Assembly (NCBI RefSeq): GCF_014633365.1 | Contig: NC_068352.1 | Coordinates: 27,003,310 to 27,067,309 of the forward strand | Reading direction: 5' to 3' | Source: Diospyros lotus | Lineage: Eukaryota > Streptophyta > Magnoliopsida > Ericales > Ebenaceae | DNA length: 64,000 bases | Shown: positions 1-12,075 of the stretch, one piece after another | How the letters are laid out: every line of letters begins with the position of its first letter | How positions within the stretch are numbered: position 1 is the stretch's first letter | Position numbers and translations under genes: made by a program | Notes under the pieces: generated by a model | Databases searched by the model: none | Told to the model about the DNA's origin: nothing | What the model saw: the letters and a program-made list of their open reading frames with translations, nothing else

Positions 1-620
1 TTTTATTTTTTAAAATTATACTAGACTTTAGAAGCATTTTAAAGATATTCTCGAGAGAAAATATGTTTTTTTTAATTTGAGTCTTACTTCAAATTCTGTC
101 AATAATAATTTCTTTTCTTTTACTTTCCTTTTTCTTAATGTTTTTGCATCCATCCACCTATTCATCACACTTTATTCTCTTATTATTTGCTGGCTTCTAC
201 TATTGTAACAACACACAATTGAGCTTTTCTTTTGTGTCTTCATCCCTATTATTATAAAGACAGACCATCGCCAATACCCTCTTCTTTATCTTTCTCTTCA
301 CTTGTCGTCTATATCACTCGACTAGCATTGTTATTTACGTTTCTCTTTGTTCTCAATTTATATATATATATTTTTTGGCATCATTTTAAACACATTCTTT
401 TATTTTTTAAAGTCTAAAAGTGTTTTTTTTTATTTTATATAAAAAATAAAAATAAATAAAAAACAAATAATCTTTTTCACAAATGAACAGGCCTTTCTTT
501 CCGGCAGAATAAACTTTTTATTGCCAAAAACGGCAAAAATGGAATTTCAACTTGGCAAAACCATTCGTCTCGCCAGACCAAGATAACCCACAGTTTTCGC
601 TTAAAACAGGCAGTACATCA
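1..620. other. AT-rich intergenic DNA upstream of eIF1
   Basis: No gene is visible. The stretch is T-rich with poly-T and poly-A runs, and its short open frames are low-complexity. The GC content rises from about position 490 towards the eIF1 promoter. Confidence 0.6.
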
Positions 621-778
621 CCCTGGCAATAGTCCGTCTGCCCTGGCAATAGTGCTACCCAGAATATCTGCGCTACATATCAATCCGTGCGACTATAAAT
701 CAAATCCAAACCACACCCATCTGACCATCTGTCGGCTTCCTTTACCCTCTTTACTTCTCTCCGCGGAATCGCCTGCAG
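621..778 (+). promoter_or_regulatory. eIF1 core promoter and leader exon
   Basis: A TATA-like TATAAAT lies at 694-700, and a C/T-rich leader runs to the donor CTGCAG|GTATTA at 778/779. Transcription probably starts about 30 bases after the TATA box, near 725. Upstream, the 13-mer CCCTGGCAATAGT occurs twice, at 621-633 and 641-653, exactly 20 bp apart. This fits a doubled factor-binding site close to the TATA box. The function of the repeat is inferred only. Confidence 0.55.
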
Positions 779-3700
779 GTATTATTAACGTCTAATTGCT
801 CGATTTATTTGAGTTAATCTTTTAGGGTTTCGGGGTTCTTTCTCTGTTTTTGTCGTGAAATTGATCGCCTCTGTTCAGGGTTTTTCTTCGTATGTTTTGG
901 TTCTATCGATGGGTTTTCGTATTCCTTCGCGTCGATTTTGTGTTCGGATTTGGGGACCTGAATTTCCCTCAAATTGTGCATGGTCTCTGTTTTTCTTTAT
1001 ATGCTTTTTCTGTTTGTTTGGTTCCTGATTATTTGCATGAGGTTTCTTGATTACCCGTATCTTTGTTTATGTAATCAGCTAATGCCAAGTTATCCGTTGA
1101 TGTAAATATATGTGGTCTAGATGGTGGAAATAATAAACCTTTCCCTTTCTTTTCTTTATTGCTCGTTTTGGGAATTGTTTTAGGTATAAGATCGTGATAA
1201 AATTCTTGAGCTGCATAATTCCGAGGCATGAGCTGCAGATAATGTTCGTGTTTTATAGCATTTATTTTACATTATCTGGAAATTGCGGTTCATGTGCTAG
1301 TATGTATGTCCTATGCGAAGATAGACCAACACAAAAATGAGGATATAGACTGAACTCATAACACTAAAGAACATGGACCTTTGGCCATATAATAGTTACC
1401 CAAATTTTTTATGATACGAACTTGGCACCTTAGGATAGAAGCACCATGTTGAAGAGACCTGAATGGGGGTAATATGACCTTCTCTCTTCTCCTCACTATT
1501 ATTCTCATTTTTTTCCTACACATTATTATGCTTATTTTATTGATGGAAAATTGTATAAAACTTGATTGAGTGAACAGATGGACCTTAGGACCCCCAAAAT
1601 TTGAAATACACCTTAAGGGTTCTACCAATCAACAAATCTACTAAATTTGAAGCACTTAACCTTTCTAATTAAAGAATAAAGATTATAAATCTTTAACCGT
1701 ACATGATTATATTTTCTAAGAGTTAATAGGAGTAGGAGGCTCATAATTTTTGTTGTTAAAGATTATGAAACCTCAACTTTGCATGAGTCTATATTTAAGA
1801 GTTAATTGGAGGCTCTTAATCCTCCACATGGAAGATTCATAAAGTATATTTTCCAAGATAAGATTCATGCACTTCATGCAAGACTATTCATGCATTGTGA
1901 GATTCATGTACAAGTAATGATATGTTTTTCCAAACAAGATCATACATGTACATGCATTATGAGATTCGTGATTCAAAAGTCATGATGTCCATAATATGCC
2001 AATACTATGACCATTTAACATTAGATATGTTTTCCATGTTGAATGATCTGGTAAGGAGGGTGCTTATTTTGTTCTAAAGAAGAAAGGAAAAGAGAAGAAG
2101 CATCTCATTGGAAATGAGCTTGAGACGGTTCTCTTCACATTTATAAAAAAAAAAAAAATGATGACGACAACAATATATTGAGTCTTAATTTTATTAAGCA
2201 GGGTCAGATACATAAATTTTTAATTTGCTAATTTACTTTATTTATGGCTATCATCTTTTAGAAGGCCATTATAACTCATATTATACCTTAAGAATTTTGT
2301 AGTCCTACCAAATTTTCTGTGTATTCCTTTGGTCTTTTGCTGTTGACTTCCACCATGCCACCTACTTTCCTCTCATGAGTTTTTGACTACTTTCTTCTCA
2401 TATGTTCAAATCCATATTACTTGTGTCTCACACATCTTGTCTTCAATAAGCGCTACTTTTGATGTTATTATGAATAACCTCATTTTTAATTATATTCTTT
2501 TTATTTTGTATGACCACATTTACTATGACATCTTCATATTCATTATTTTCCTATTTACATGTGTTGGTGCTTTATTGTCCAATACTTCAAGCCATACAGT
2601 AAAGCTGGTATTGTAGCTGTCTTATAATGTTTTTTTTCTTTTTTATTTTTAACAGAATATTACTATTAATAAAAGTTAAATGCATTATATGTGAACCAAT
2701 ATGTTTTTTTTTGGGGGGGTGACTTGATAAGGTCGGATGTCCTCTAATGAAGATAAGATGCATCTGATACAATTAGAGAAATAAAGGCTTAATGCATATC
2801 TTTGATGCAGTTCAGATGTAATTGAAATTGTTTCAGTATCTCCTCTATTTTGCTAACACATGTTTCTTCTTAATGATGCGTGTCTATAATAACTTGTATA
2901 TTAACAATTTAGACTCTTTTCTTCTCTAAAAAGTAAAACCCTTCATAGGATTTTTCTGAATATTTTATCGTAAGTTTTTTTTTCCTTTTTAATATATGAA
3001 CAACATATATGAATAATTTTGCTCATCTCTAGATCTTTCTATTCGGTGTTCCACTAAGTATATTCGTTCCATTATTACAGCATGTTTGGTACACTGCCTT
3101 AAGAAATGGTATTACCACATGAAGTGGTAATACTTTGTTTGGAACCAAAAGTGAGGAGGGACAAAATAATCCCATGCCTGTGGGATAAAATTAACCTCCC
3201 ACCACCTTGGATTAGTTAATCCAGTCTCTGTGGGATAAAACATTTGCTATTGTTGGACAATTTTACCCCTTCATCTCCTATTCTTGTTCTTCTTCCACCG
3301 CCACTGCCATTGCTACTGTGACTGCCAATGACCGCCACTGTAGGCCATCCCGCCACCGATCTCTCACCATCACCACCATTGCTTCTGATTTCTCTCTCTC
3401 TGTCTCTCATTCCAGTGAAAATAGATTGCCATTTACAGTTCTATGTATTTTTAGTTTAATATATAGACATTAGAAAATGTGTTTTAAAAATAAAGCATAT
3501 ATTTTTTTGATTTAAAAATATAAATTGTAATTAAAAATATATATATTTTTGGTTTGAAATTAGCTTTTAAATATACTTTTATGATAAAGGGCAGTTTGGT
3601 CATTTTTCGTTTAATGCCAAGTAATACATCATTCACATTTTCAAACACCAAACATAGAATAGTTATTACCTAGGTAATACTTTAAAATACCAAACGTGAA

Positions 3701-4585
3701 ACAGTAATATTGAATCCCATCATTATTTTATCTGCAAACAAAACGACCCATTAATCTACCAGGCTTGAAACCAAATTAATTTTTCTGACACCTTAATTTT
3801 TTTTCTTGACATCTGCTCAACCAGTTTTTCTCAAAGTTTCATGGTGTAGTTTATTAACTTGATCCATCTGTAATTTCCACAACTTTAAATGTCTCCTTTG
3901 TTCATATAAGGATTACATTGAATAATTTCATTAACTACAAGGACATCTTCTACCATGCATTCTATGCCCCTATCAAAACATTATCCAATCCAACTATTTT
4001 ACCATTTTTGGTCTTTTTTATGACTTGTTTTGTTATCCTTTTTGTTAACCAGAAATACCATACATGTTGGTCCTTACTGATCTTTACATCTTTTTTTTTT
4101 TCTTTGTTGTCATCACATTGTCTTTGCTAGAAGGTCCACATACAATTTTCTTTTCCATTAACTATCATCAGACAGAATCATGCCAATTCTAACTTTGTTC
4201 ATTTGTCTGTAACATCTCTTGATTCTAATTCACCTTTTGTTCATTTGTTTGTTTATATATTTTTCTTTTTCCCTTTCTTGTTTATTTGATTTTTTATTTA
4301 GTCCATTTGGTTTTCTGCTCAATTTACTGTGAAGCTACTAGTAACTCACTGATCATGTCCAGGTCACAGAGTTGTTGCCTTTGTTGATGCTAGTTCAACT
4401 TCTATCTAATTATTTGTTTATTGTTTTTCTTGTTCTGCTCGTTAATTTTTAATTCTTCTCGAAAACATGTTGTTAGGGATTTTGGTTTTGAAATAGTTGT
4501 CTTTGTTGGATTTTCATTGTCTACTTAAGTTTGAATAATCTGGTCGTTTGTTGAGTTGTTGAGTTTCATCTGTTTTTGGTTTCAG
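779..4585 (+). other. long intron in the eIF1 5' leader
   Basis: The donor is GCAG|GTATTA at 778/779 and the acceptor is TTGGTTTCAG at 4585. The leader exon then continues to the ATG at 4656. At about 3.8 kb the intron is long for a plant leader intron. It is T-rich and holds a Tourist-like element at 3078-3750. No coding exon was seen inside it. Leader introns are common in plant translation-factor genes and often raise expression. The boundaries are inferred from splice signals, so an extra leader exon cannot be excluded. Confidence 0.5.
3078..3750. mobile_element. Tourist/PIF-Harbinger-like element in eIF1 leader intron
   Basis: The element is flanked by TTA on both sides (3075-3077 and 3751-3753). 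Its ends are loosely inverted, CAGCATGTTTGGTACAC against the complement of CAAACAAAACGACCCA. Imperfect inner palindromes rich in GGTAATAC lie near both ends. The middle (about 3240-3410) is unusually GC-rich and reads as a low-complexity Ser/Thr/Pro-like coding relic. A 3-bp TTA/TAA target duplication is typical of PIF/Harbinger MITEs. The terminal repeats are degenerate, so family assignment is tentative. Confidence 0.45.
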
Positions 4586-4655
4586 CTCTCTACAAGGCTT
4601 ATTATAGTCGAAGCAAATTACAGATCAGTACTCTTCCATTTTGAGAACAAGTTTC

Positions 4656-5158
4656 ATGTCTGAACTAGACGTCCAGATTCCAACTACTTTTGGTATGTTA
4701 TAGGTTTTTTTTACTCAAATGATTAGAAGAAGTTTGGACTCTCCATATATTGAAGTAATTGCCTTCTTGTGGCTTGGCTTATGGATGGTTGTGATGCCTT
4801 GAGCAGATCCTTTTGCTGATGCAAAGGCTGAGGACTCAGGTGCAGGGACAAAAGAGTACGTGCATGTGCGTGTACAGCAGCGCAATGGAAGGAAAAGCTT
4901 GACCACTGTGCAAGGGTTGAAGAAGGAATTCAGCTATAACAAGATACTGAAAGACCTCAAGAAAGAATTCTGCTGTAATGGTACCGTTGTGCAGGATCCT
5001 GAGTTAGGAAAGGTGCATTCCCCACCCTTTCACTTTTTTCATTTCCCAAGTTGTGCTATTTGCTCTTTGATCCCTTCTTAATTTGGTTAAGAAAAAATAA
5101 GTTACTTGGAGATCCTCATTTTGCAAATAAAACATATGTTAAGAGTGTGTCAATTTAT

Positions 5159-5202
<44 letters not shown>

Positions 5203-5547
5203 CTAGGAAAACCAACAAATTTTTGTACCCAATATGAAACGTGTTAATTTTGGAGTACTTCGATGCAGAAAACTAACTAAATGATAACTAACCCTACAAT
5301 TATATCAACAGAGCAAGCAAAAGATAAAATCTAAATCAACTTCTCTGCGTTGATGCAGGTGATTCAACTCCAGGGTGATCAAAGGAAGAACGTTTCCACC
5401 TTCTTGGTGCAGGTGAAATTGCCAGACCGCCAGACTACTATATGCTATATGATGTCGTTTCTGGTTATTTTAATTTATGCAATGTTTGTTCCTGATCAAC
5501 AGGCCGGGATCGTGAAGAAGGACAACATCAAGATACATGGTTTTTAA
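4656..5547 (+). CDS. SUI1: Translation initiation factor eIF1 (SUI1 homolog)
   Basis: eIF1 binds the 40S subunit near the P site and enforces accurate AUG selection during scanning. Four coding exons are 4656-4692, 4807-5012, 5359-5412 and 5503-5547 (342 nt, 113 aa, the usual plant length). The product begins MSELDVQIPTTFDPFADAKA. The SUI1 domain covers about residues 27-113, with YVHVRVQQRNGRKSLTTVQG, then KEFCCNGTVV and GDQRKNVSTFLVQ, and ends IVKKDNIKIHGF. All three introns have GT-AG ends and consistent phase. An (AG)17 tract lies in coding intron 2. The start is set by the conserved N-terminus, and the leader carries the large upstream intron. No damage is seen, so this should be a functional cytosolic housekeeping gene. 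Confidence 0.96.
5165..5198. repeat. (AG)17 microsatellite in eIF1 intron
   Basis: A perfect AG dinucleotide run sits between the second and third coding exons of eIF1. It is a potential length-variable marker. Confidence 0.9.
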
Positions 5548-6117
5548 ACAGCACGAGGACGCTGTCCCATGTGCGGTTCAATCGCCAGCCAACCTGTGGC
5601 AAGAGTAACGACAGGATCTGAAGTTGGACGTACTCTTCTAGTTTAGTATATCGATCAGCTCGATACAGCATATCTATCGATATTAGTGTCTCCGTTTAAT
5701 AGTTCTTCCGCGACCCATTGTGCCGTTAAATGAGGACGGATACAGATTGTGGGTTGTTCTGAAACTTGTTATCATGATTGACAATGAAATTCTGTTCAGT
5801 GTTTCATTTGGTGTTTCTATGGATTGCCTTCCTTAATAATGCCGAAAGAAAGGAATTTGGTTCATCCATGGATTTCTTCTGCTGCTTGATGTATTTTGCA
5901 ATCGATTTGCTAGTAAGGGAAAAAGAACTCTCGAATGTGGATCATAAAATATTCGGTATAACATTGAAATTATATTGTCTAAATGAAAAATAATTATGAA
6001 AAGTTGGGAAGAAGTGTAGGCATAAAAGGCTTGTTGTATTGTAATTGACAAATTATTATTATAATTAATAATCTCAAGGTGTAACACGTTCTGTAGTAAG
6101 ACGCACACAAAGTGATG
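5548..6117 (+). other. eIF1 3' untranslated and downstream region
   Basis: The sequence after the eIF1 stop is moderately complex up to about 5830, consistent with a 3' UTR, and then grades into AT-rich DNA. The short open frames here (for example at 5778) show no family features. Confidence 0.4.
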
Positions 6118-6125
6118 GTAGTTTC

Positions 6126-6819
6126 TAGAGGTGTCAAAAAAAAAAAAAAATCTAAAAATTGGTGGATCGGATCAAATCAAACCGATCCATGCCTTTTAGA
6201 TTGATTCTATGGTTCAACGGTTAGGTTTTGGTTCTAAAAAATTAAGAATCGATATATTTGGTTTGGTTACTGATTTTTCTTTTTAAACCGTGGTTTGAAC
6301 CGAATCGAAACTGATATTATACTTGTATATATATTATAATTTTTTTGATATATATATACATACACATAAATATATTATTATTTGTAATTTTAATCTGCTA
6401 GTTTTTGTTTATTTCTTTTTTGTTGTTGGTTATTGTTATTCATGAATTCTTTTATTTCTAAACTTTTATGCGCTATTGCTATATTAAATGGTCGATGTAA
6501 TCTTATTTGATAAGATAGTCTATGAATTATTTTGTTCTACTTTTACTTCAAGATTTGAAGTATTAGTGAAGTTATGAGTTTATTTTAATTAACAAATTTG
6601 TTTTTAATTCCATATTTTGAGAAAATATTTAGAAGCTAAATATTAATTGGATAGAACCGAAACCGAATCGAAATCGATCCGATGTGACGAATTGGTCATA
6701 ATTTGATTTTATATATGTAATGGTCCGATTATGATTCTTATTTTTTTGAAACCATTAAAATTGGTTCGGTTACTGAATTCTTATAAAATCGAATCAATCC
6801 GAACCGTTGACACCCACTA
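6126..6819. mobile_element. hAT-type non-autonomous transposon
   Basis: The termini TAGAGGTGTCAA and TTGACACCCACTA form an inverted pair. They are flanked by 8-bp near-identical target duplications, GTAGTTTC (6118-6125) and GTAATTTC (6820-6827), matching at 7 of 8 bases. The 694-bp interior is AT-rich and has subterminal stretches of alternating AACCGAATCGAAACCGAT type, mirrored at both ends. There is no transposase frame. An 8-bp duplication with TA-G-G-type termini is characteristic of hAT elements. Confidence 0.75.
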
Positions 6820-6829
6820 GTAATTTCGT

Positions 6830-7570
6830 CCCCATTGACATTAATTATTACTTGGAAGAGTTAAAAAGTGCCACCGCATATTCTTGATCATTTCGATATC
6901 TCCATTTAATTATAAAATGTATATATAAAAAAGAAAAAAAGAAAATGGATGGAGGAGTGAGCACTGGCTGAGGCTGGTGGGCTGGCGTGGATCCATGCTT
7001 CCGTTTCGCCTTATTTAAATTGCTTTCCGCCTGCTCAGAATGCTCTCCCTCTGTTCCTACCTGCCTGTCTGCCTTTTTAATAATTAGCTTCATTAATTAA
7101 TTGATCTTGTTTAGAGGATGAGATCCAGCATCTACCATTACTCTCTCTCTCAGGTGATTTTATGAAGAGACAAGACAAACGAAGGGCAGGGCAGGGCAGG
7201 GCAGGGCCACGGGGGAAAATGAGACAAGAAAGGGGTGGGAGCAATGACGCGTAAGACGTACTCCTGTTTTTAACCAAATTGTTTGGTAGAGAATTGAAAG
7301 GGGATGGAGTTTTTTTATATTATATTTAATATTAAAATTTAAACACCAATTATTGATGACTCGGTCCCAACTACCCATCAAAGGGGGAGGACCCCCCCCC
7401 CCCCACTGTGGACTGCAACTACCATTCCTCCTTGTTTTTGGACTTTCTTCCAACTCCCATTCTTCGTCTCGTCTTTTTTTGTTCTTCCTTCCTCTCTCTG
7501 CCATAAACTTAATAAAGCATCTGCTTTTTTTGTCCTCTTCTTCTTCTTCTTCTTCTCCTTCTTCTCCACC
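6830..7570. other. upstream region of the R3-MYB gene
   Basis: No gene is seen. It contains pyrimidine-rich and CTT-rich tracts, four tandem GGGCA units near 7186-7206, and a run of 13 C at 7392-7404. The long open frames on both strands here come from these low-complexity tracts. Confidence 0.5.
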
Positions 7571-7578
7571 TATAAATG
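7571..7578 (+). promoter_or_regulatory. TATA box of R3-MYB gene
   Basis: TATAAATG lies 107 bp before the ATG at 7678, just after a CTT/CTC-rich pyrimidine patch. The spacing fits a transcription start near 7600 with an approximately 75-base leader. Confidence 0.6.
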
Positions 7579-7677
7579 CTGCTTCCACTCCACATCCGTT
7601 TTCAGCCCCCCGCCAACAGTGCTCCCTTGCTTTCTGAAGCTGTCTGTTAAATTAATCGGAGCTTGCTAATTTCTTCC

Positions 7678-8490
7678 ATGGCCGACTCTGATCAATCTGT
7701 CTCTTTCGACTCTGGAGGTATTTATACATATATCCTTGGCTTCTCTCTTCTGGGTTACCCCCCCCCCCCTTCCCCTCTTCAGATTCAGCCTCTAATCTTC
7801 TTCTTCTTCTTCTTCTTCTTCTTCTCTCTCTCTCTCTCTGTGTAGCAGGCGATAGAAGTGAAGACTCTAAGCTTCAATTTTCGGAGGATGAGGAAGCTCT
7901 GATCGCAGTGATGTACAATCTGGTTGGAGAAAGGTTGGCTTCCTGCCATTTTCTTTCTCTAAACAATGAAATTTTTTATACTAACAATTAAAGTAAGGTT
8001 TGTTAACTAAGATCGGGAGTGTAAAACGTAAGATATGGGAAATATTTTAAATTTTTATTCTTTTAAATGTGTTTATTAGATTTCTTTGACAATTCTTAAA
8101 AAAATTATTACTCAGATAAATTTATTTTATCTTTTTCTAGATAAATTTATATAAAATTTTACATATAAACGTAAATTACTCATATATCCCTTGTATAAAA
8201 GCGTCGCCCATTTGTTTTCTCACCTGTACATCTTCTTTCTCACGGTTATTGTTTCACTGCTGCGGTTTATGCTTCACATCGTCAAAATAACGTGACATTT
8301 TAAATAAAAAAGTTGGTTCATTATGAACGACCCACCCTTTATATTTTTATTGGTTATAGATTATTATGGTTTGTGTTGATGGGGGGGTTGTGGTATGTGA
8401 AGGTGGTCTCTGATTGCTGGGAGAATTCCAGGAAGGACTGCAGAGGAAATTGAGAAGTACTGGGCTTCAAGGTTTTCCACCACCGAATGA
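7678..8490 (+). CDS. single-repeat R3-MYB transcription factor, CPC/TRY/ETC-like
   Basis: CPC/TRY/ETC proteins are small repressors that compete with R2R3-MYBs for bHLH partners in trichome, root-hair and flavonoid control. The three exons are 7678-7717, 7849-7933 and 8403-8490 (213 nt, 70 aa). The product has an acidic N-terminus, then one MYB repeat at about residues 24-66 with the spaced W of ERWSLIAGRIPGRTAEEIEK and KYW. The bHLH-contact motif [DE]Lx2[RK]x3Lx6Lx3R reads A-L-x2-V-x3-L-x6-L-x3-R here. Both the acidic residue and the basic residue are lost. Intron 1 holds C-run and (TTC)n/(TC)n tracts, and its acceptor is a tandem TAGCAG. No activation or repression motif follows the repeat. 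Family assignment is firm, but partner binding is doubtful. Confidence 0.88.
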
Positions 8491-8699
8491 AATGAAATGA
8501 ATTGTCATCCAAGTACTTCCGGGGGCATTTTAGGCATGCCAGTATTTTTTGCAATGGTTCAGTCTCTTGTATATCATCTTCCCCTGCTGCCTGCTGCAAT
8601 GAGCAAGACCAAGTGAACAACTATCATCAAATTTTCCGATTATTATTATTATATATAGTTTTTAGCGCTGTGAAATGTCAAGTTTACCCCTAGTATAGA

Positions 8700-11600
8700 T
8701 TTGTATTATATTTGGAAAAATACCGAGTTGGCCCTTTAACTTTTTCCTAGCTTCTTTTGGCTCAAAATCACCTTGAACTTTTTTGAATAGCTTATTTATA
8801 GGGGAATTTGAAAAAAAAAATAACTAGCAGTTCAATTTTGAAGGAAAAAGTAAATCAAAAATTAACATTTTAAAAGTGAATTTGAATTAAATAAAAATTT
8901 AAGGGCTAGCTTGACAAAAATGGAACAGTTAAGGACCAATTTGGCCTGTTTATCCTTTTTATTTTCTTAATTTCTTTGTAACCAAACAAAAGAAAACTCA
9001 GCCCAATAGATATTCTTGGGCTTGTCCATAAATAGGCCGGGCTGAGCCCGGTGTGATCCAATGGAATTTAAAGCTTACAACCCAAGTATGAGCCTAAACC
9101 TAGCTCAAGCCCAAAAATAGTAGAGCCTTTATTGGGCCAAGTCAGGTCGCTCAGGCCATTGGGCCGAGAATGAACAACAATTTCTGTAATATACCACAAT
9201 TTTTATATAAAAATGATCAAAAAATGAAAAGATAATGACAAGTTGGAGATTATAAATCACCAAATGCTTCATTTGTTCCAAATTAATAAACTCAAGACTA
9301 TCAGTATCATAGCGTATTAAGTTGTAACAAAGTTTTGAGTAACGCTAATAAGTATTCCTGTCAAATTTGTTATATATATTAAATAAATTTTATTTATCTT
9401 TAATAGAGATAAACAGTAGTGGTATCAAAGTATTTGGTTAGCATTATAAATTTATTTAAAGAATATAAAAATTAAAATTTATTAATCACCTTTTTATCTT
9501 CTGTCACCTTATCGTTATTTATTTTTACTAAAGATAAATATCATTTCTTTATTTTGCATATTTCACGAAGAGGCAGCCAAGGCAATGGACACTTCACAAG
9601 CCATTTGCTTTGCTTGCCTTCTTCAAACACCATTTATATCAAGAGTTTTGAAAAAGGAAAAGGCTCGATTGTAAAATAAAATAATGTCAAAACACTTATA
9701 AATTAATAATTTTCTAATGAGAAAATTTAATTATTGAGGAAACCCAACTTATATTGATATAATTTTTTTTATAAAATTTAAATTTAAGTTGTATTTTTTT
9801 CTAAAATTTAAAAAATAAAGTAAAAAATAGGGATTTCTGGTAGAATAATGACTATATTTTTAGTCCAAATTGAAATTGTTGGGGTGAATTAATAAGAAAA
9901 ATAAGATCATCCAATAAAGAGTCTATGAGATAAAGACTCCTCTGTACGTTTAGATAGGCAGAAAATCCAAACTCCAAACACATGGCAAATAGTGCGTCAG
10001 CTCATCCATCATTATCTTTCTCCCCTGTTGTGTCCTCTTCTATTTCTATTTCTATCCTTCTGACGTCTCATCCAAATCCTCCCATCTTATAAATAATAAT
10101 AATAATAAATTCTCATATTAAATAGTTGAATCATTATAAATTAAAATTCGTACTCATAAATTGTGAATTCAATTCTTTATCCTATATAATAAGATAAAAT
10201 TTTCACCTGTAATTTATCTCTTTTGTCAAAATTAAAGACACAAATAACAGAATTCGCACAAGAATAATCATTCTAATAATAATAATAATAATAATTAAAG
10301 TGAAGTGTTTAAATTTTTTAATTTAATAATAATAAAATTAAATTAAGGTGGAGTGTATAAGTTTTCAAATTAAATTAAAGTGGCTAACCACAATAACCTC
10401 AATCAAGGGCTTGTCAAGCTTTGGATTTAAAATAATAATAATAATAATAATAATAACTCAAAAGTGATCAAACAATATGATCAGGAGAAAGTAAAAGTTT
10501 AATTTATTCAAATTAATCAAATCGAATCGATCGAATTTATCAATTCAATCTAATTTTTTTCTTACATCGATTTAGTTCAATTAATTTTTTGGTTGAAATA
10601 ACCGAACCAACTGAATCAATCGATATTAAAAGGTTATTATTTTCTTTGATTTTGTGTGTTTTTTTATCGATTACTTAAATTTTTTCATATTTTTTTTTAT
10701 TTTTTCAATTTAATCGGTGTAGTTTATATAATTTATCTTCAATTTTTTCAGTTATCAACAATTCAATTTTTTTGATTAATCAGTTAGTTCGATTCAGTTT
10801 TATTCGTCGATTCAATTTAATCAATTAATAAATTTCGATCAATTACTATTTGCACACTCCAAAATATAGCATGATCAATGTATATTTTTAATTTAAAAGA
10901 ATAAAGTAAAAATATGAAAATGGAACCTTTGTGAAATAATAATACCCCATAATAGTTGGAAACAAATGGGGCTTCGGCTTCTCACTTTGTGCACAATATA
11001 AAGTTCAAACTTAGACTGCTACCAAGGAAGTATCCAAAATGCTAACGCTCTCTTTATGGGGACTTGTAACTGACTTATCTTATTTTATTTTTTATTTATA
11101 TTTAAAATTAGTAAAGATAAAAAATTTATCTTTATTAATTGTCATGTATTTAAGATTTGAATATATGATAATTTGTCATTAAATTGTGATATCACCTCAA
11201 TGTAATGATGATGTAACATTGATAAGAATATGTTAAAAGAGATTTTATAAATAATAGAGGGTGACGCGTATTTTAGAAAAAAAGTTTTATGGCATCTCAA
11301 ATTTTTAAAATGTCCTATTAAACACCTCTACTTAAAAAATATTAAAATTATTAAATATTTTTTAATTCATATTAAATTAAATATATCTCTGTATTTTTCT
11401 TAAAAAAAAATCTCGTAACATCCTAAGCTTTTTTAAAAAAAAATTAAGAAGTGAAACTATTAAACATTTTTTAAACAAGTTCTAGTGCCACATGCCATTT
11501 TTGGTAAAGTATAAAAGTGAATTTAATTTAATATAAATTAAAAAAATTTAATAATTCTATTTTTTAAAACTAGAGATTTCTAATGGAACGTTTTGAGAGT

Positions 11601-11989
11601 TAAAAGATTTTTTTGCTAAAGTATAAGGGTGCATTTATACCTTCACCCAATAAAGTATTTTTATTGTATTGTATGTTTTACATTATAAAATTTTGTTTTT
11701 AATATAAAACTTAAAATAATATAAACTTGTTCTATCTTATGACCACCTTTAATTTTATTTAAATGTGACAATGGAAACGTCACAAGTGACCGTGGGTTGA
11801 CACTCTAAAAGCAAATGTAACTTATTAAAAGTTTTTGATCAAAATTTCTATTTAGCACTTAAAGTTGATGCTTGGCAACAAACACTACTCACTGCAGATC
11901 ATAATCTGATCAACCCAAATGAAAGAAAGATAACAACTGTTGAAAATATTTTTTAATTTTTTATTGAATTTTCAATTAAAATAAAAAAT
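8700..11989. other. AT-rich intergenic region with degenerate repeats
   Basis: No gene is supported. Visible parts are a transposon-like patch rich in GGCCCAA and AGCCC words (about 8990-9170), several AAT trinucleotide runs (about 10096, 10273 and 10426-10455), a SINE relic at 10125-10265, and an AATCGAATCGAT-rich patch (10505-10850) resembling the interior of the 6.1 kb hAT element. The remainder is low-complexity A/T sequence. Confidence 0.6.
10125..10265 (+). mobile_element. decayed tRNA-derived SINE copy
   Basis: The stretch matches, with many mismatches, the better-preserved SINE at 36880-37056. Shared segments in the same order include a box B-like TGAATTCAATTC (AGTTCGATTCC there), ATAAGATAAAAT followed by TGTAATTTATCTC, TGTCAAAATTAA, and a closing GACACAAATAACAGAA. 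No target-site duplication could be recognised. Confidence 0.5.
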
Positions 11990-12075
11990 TCAATTTTTTT
12001 TGTGACCCAATTCACGGGAAGTACCTTAAGTATTTGAAGTATTTTGAAGAAAAAAGGCACTTAATTGGACACTAA

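Noticed and set aside
7160..7588. 142-codon minus-strand open frame rich in Glu and Lys
   Set aside because: It comes from CTT/CTC tracts in the R3-MYB leader and promoter. It is low-complexity with no family features.
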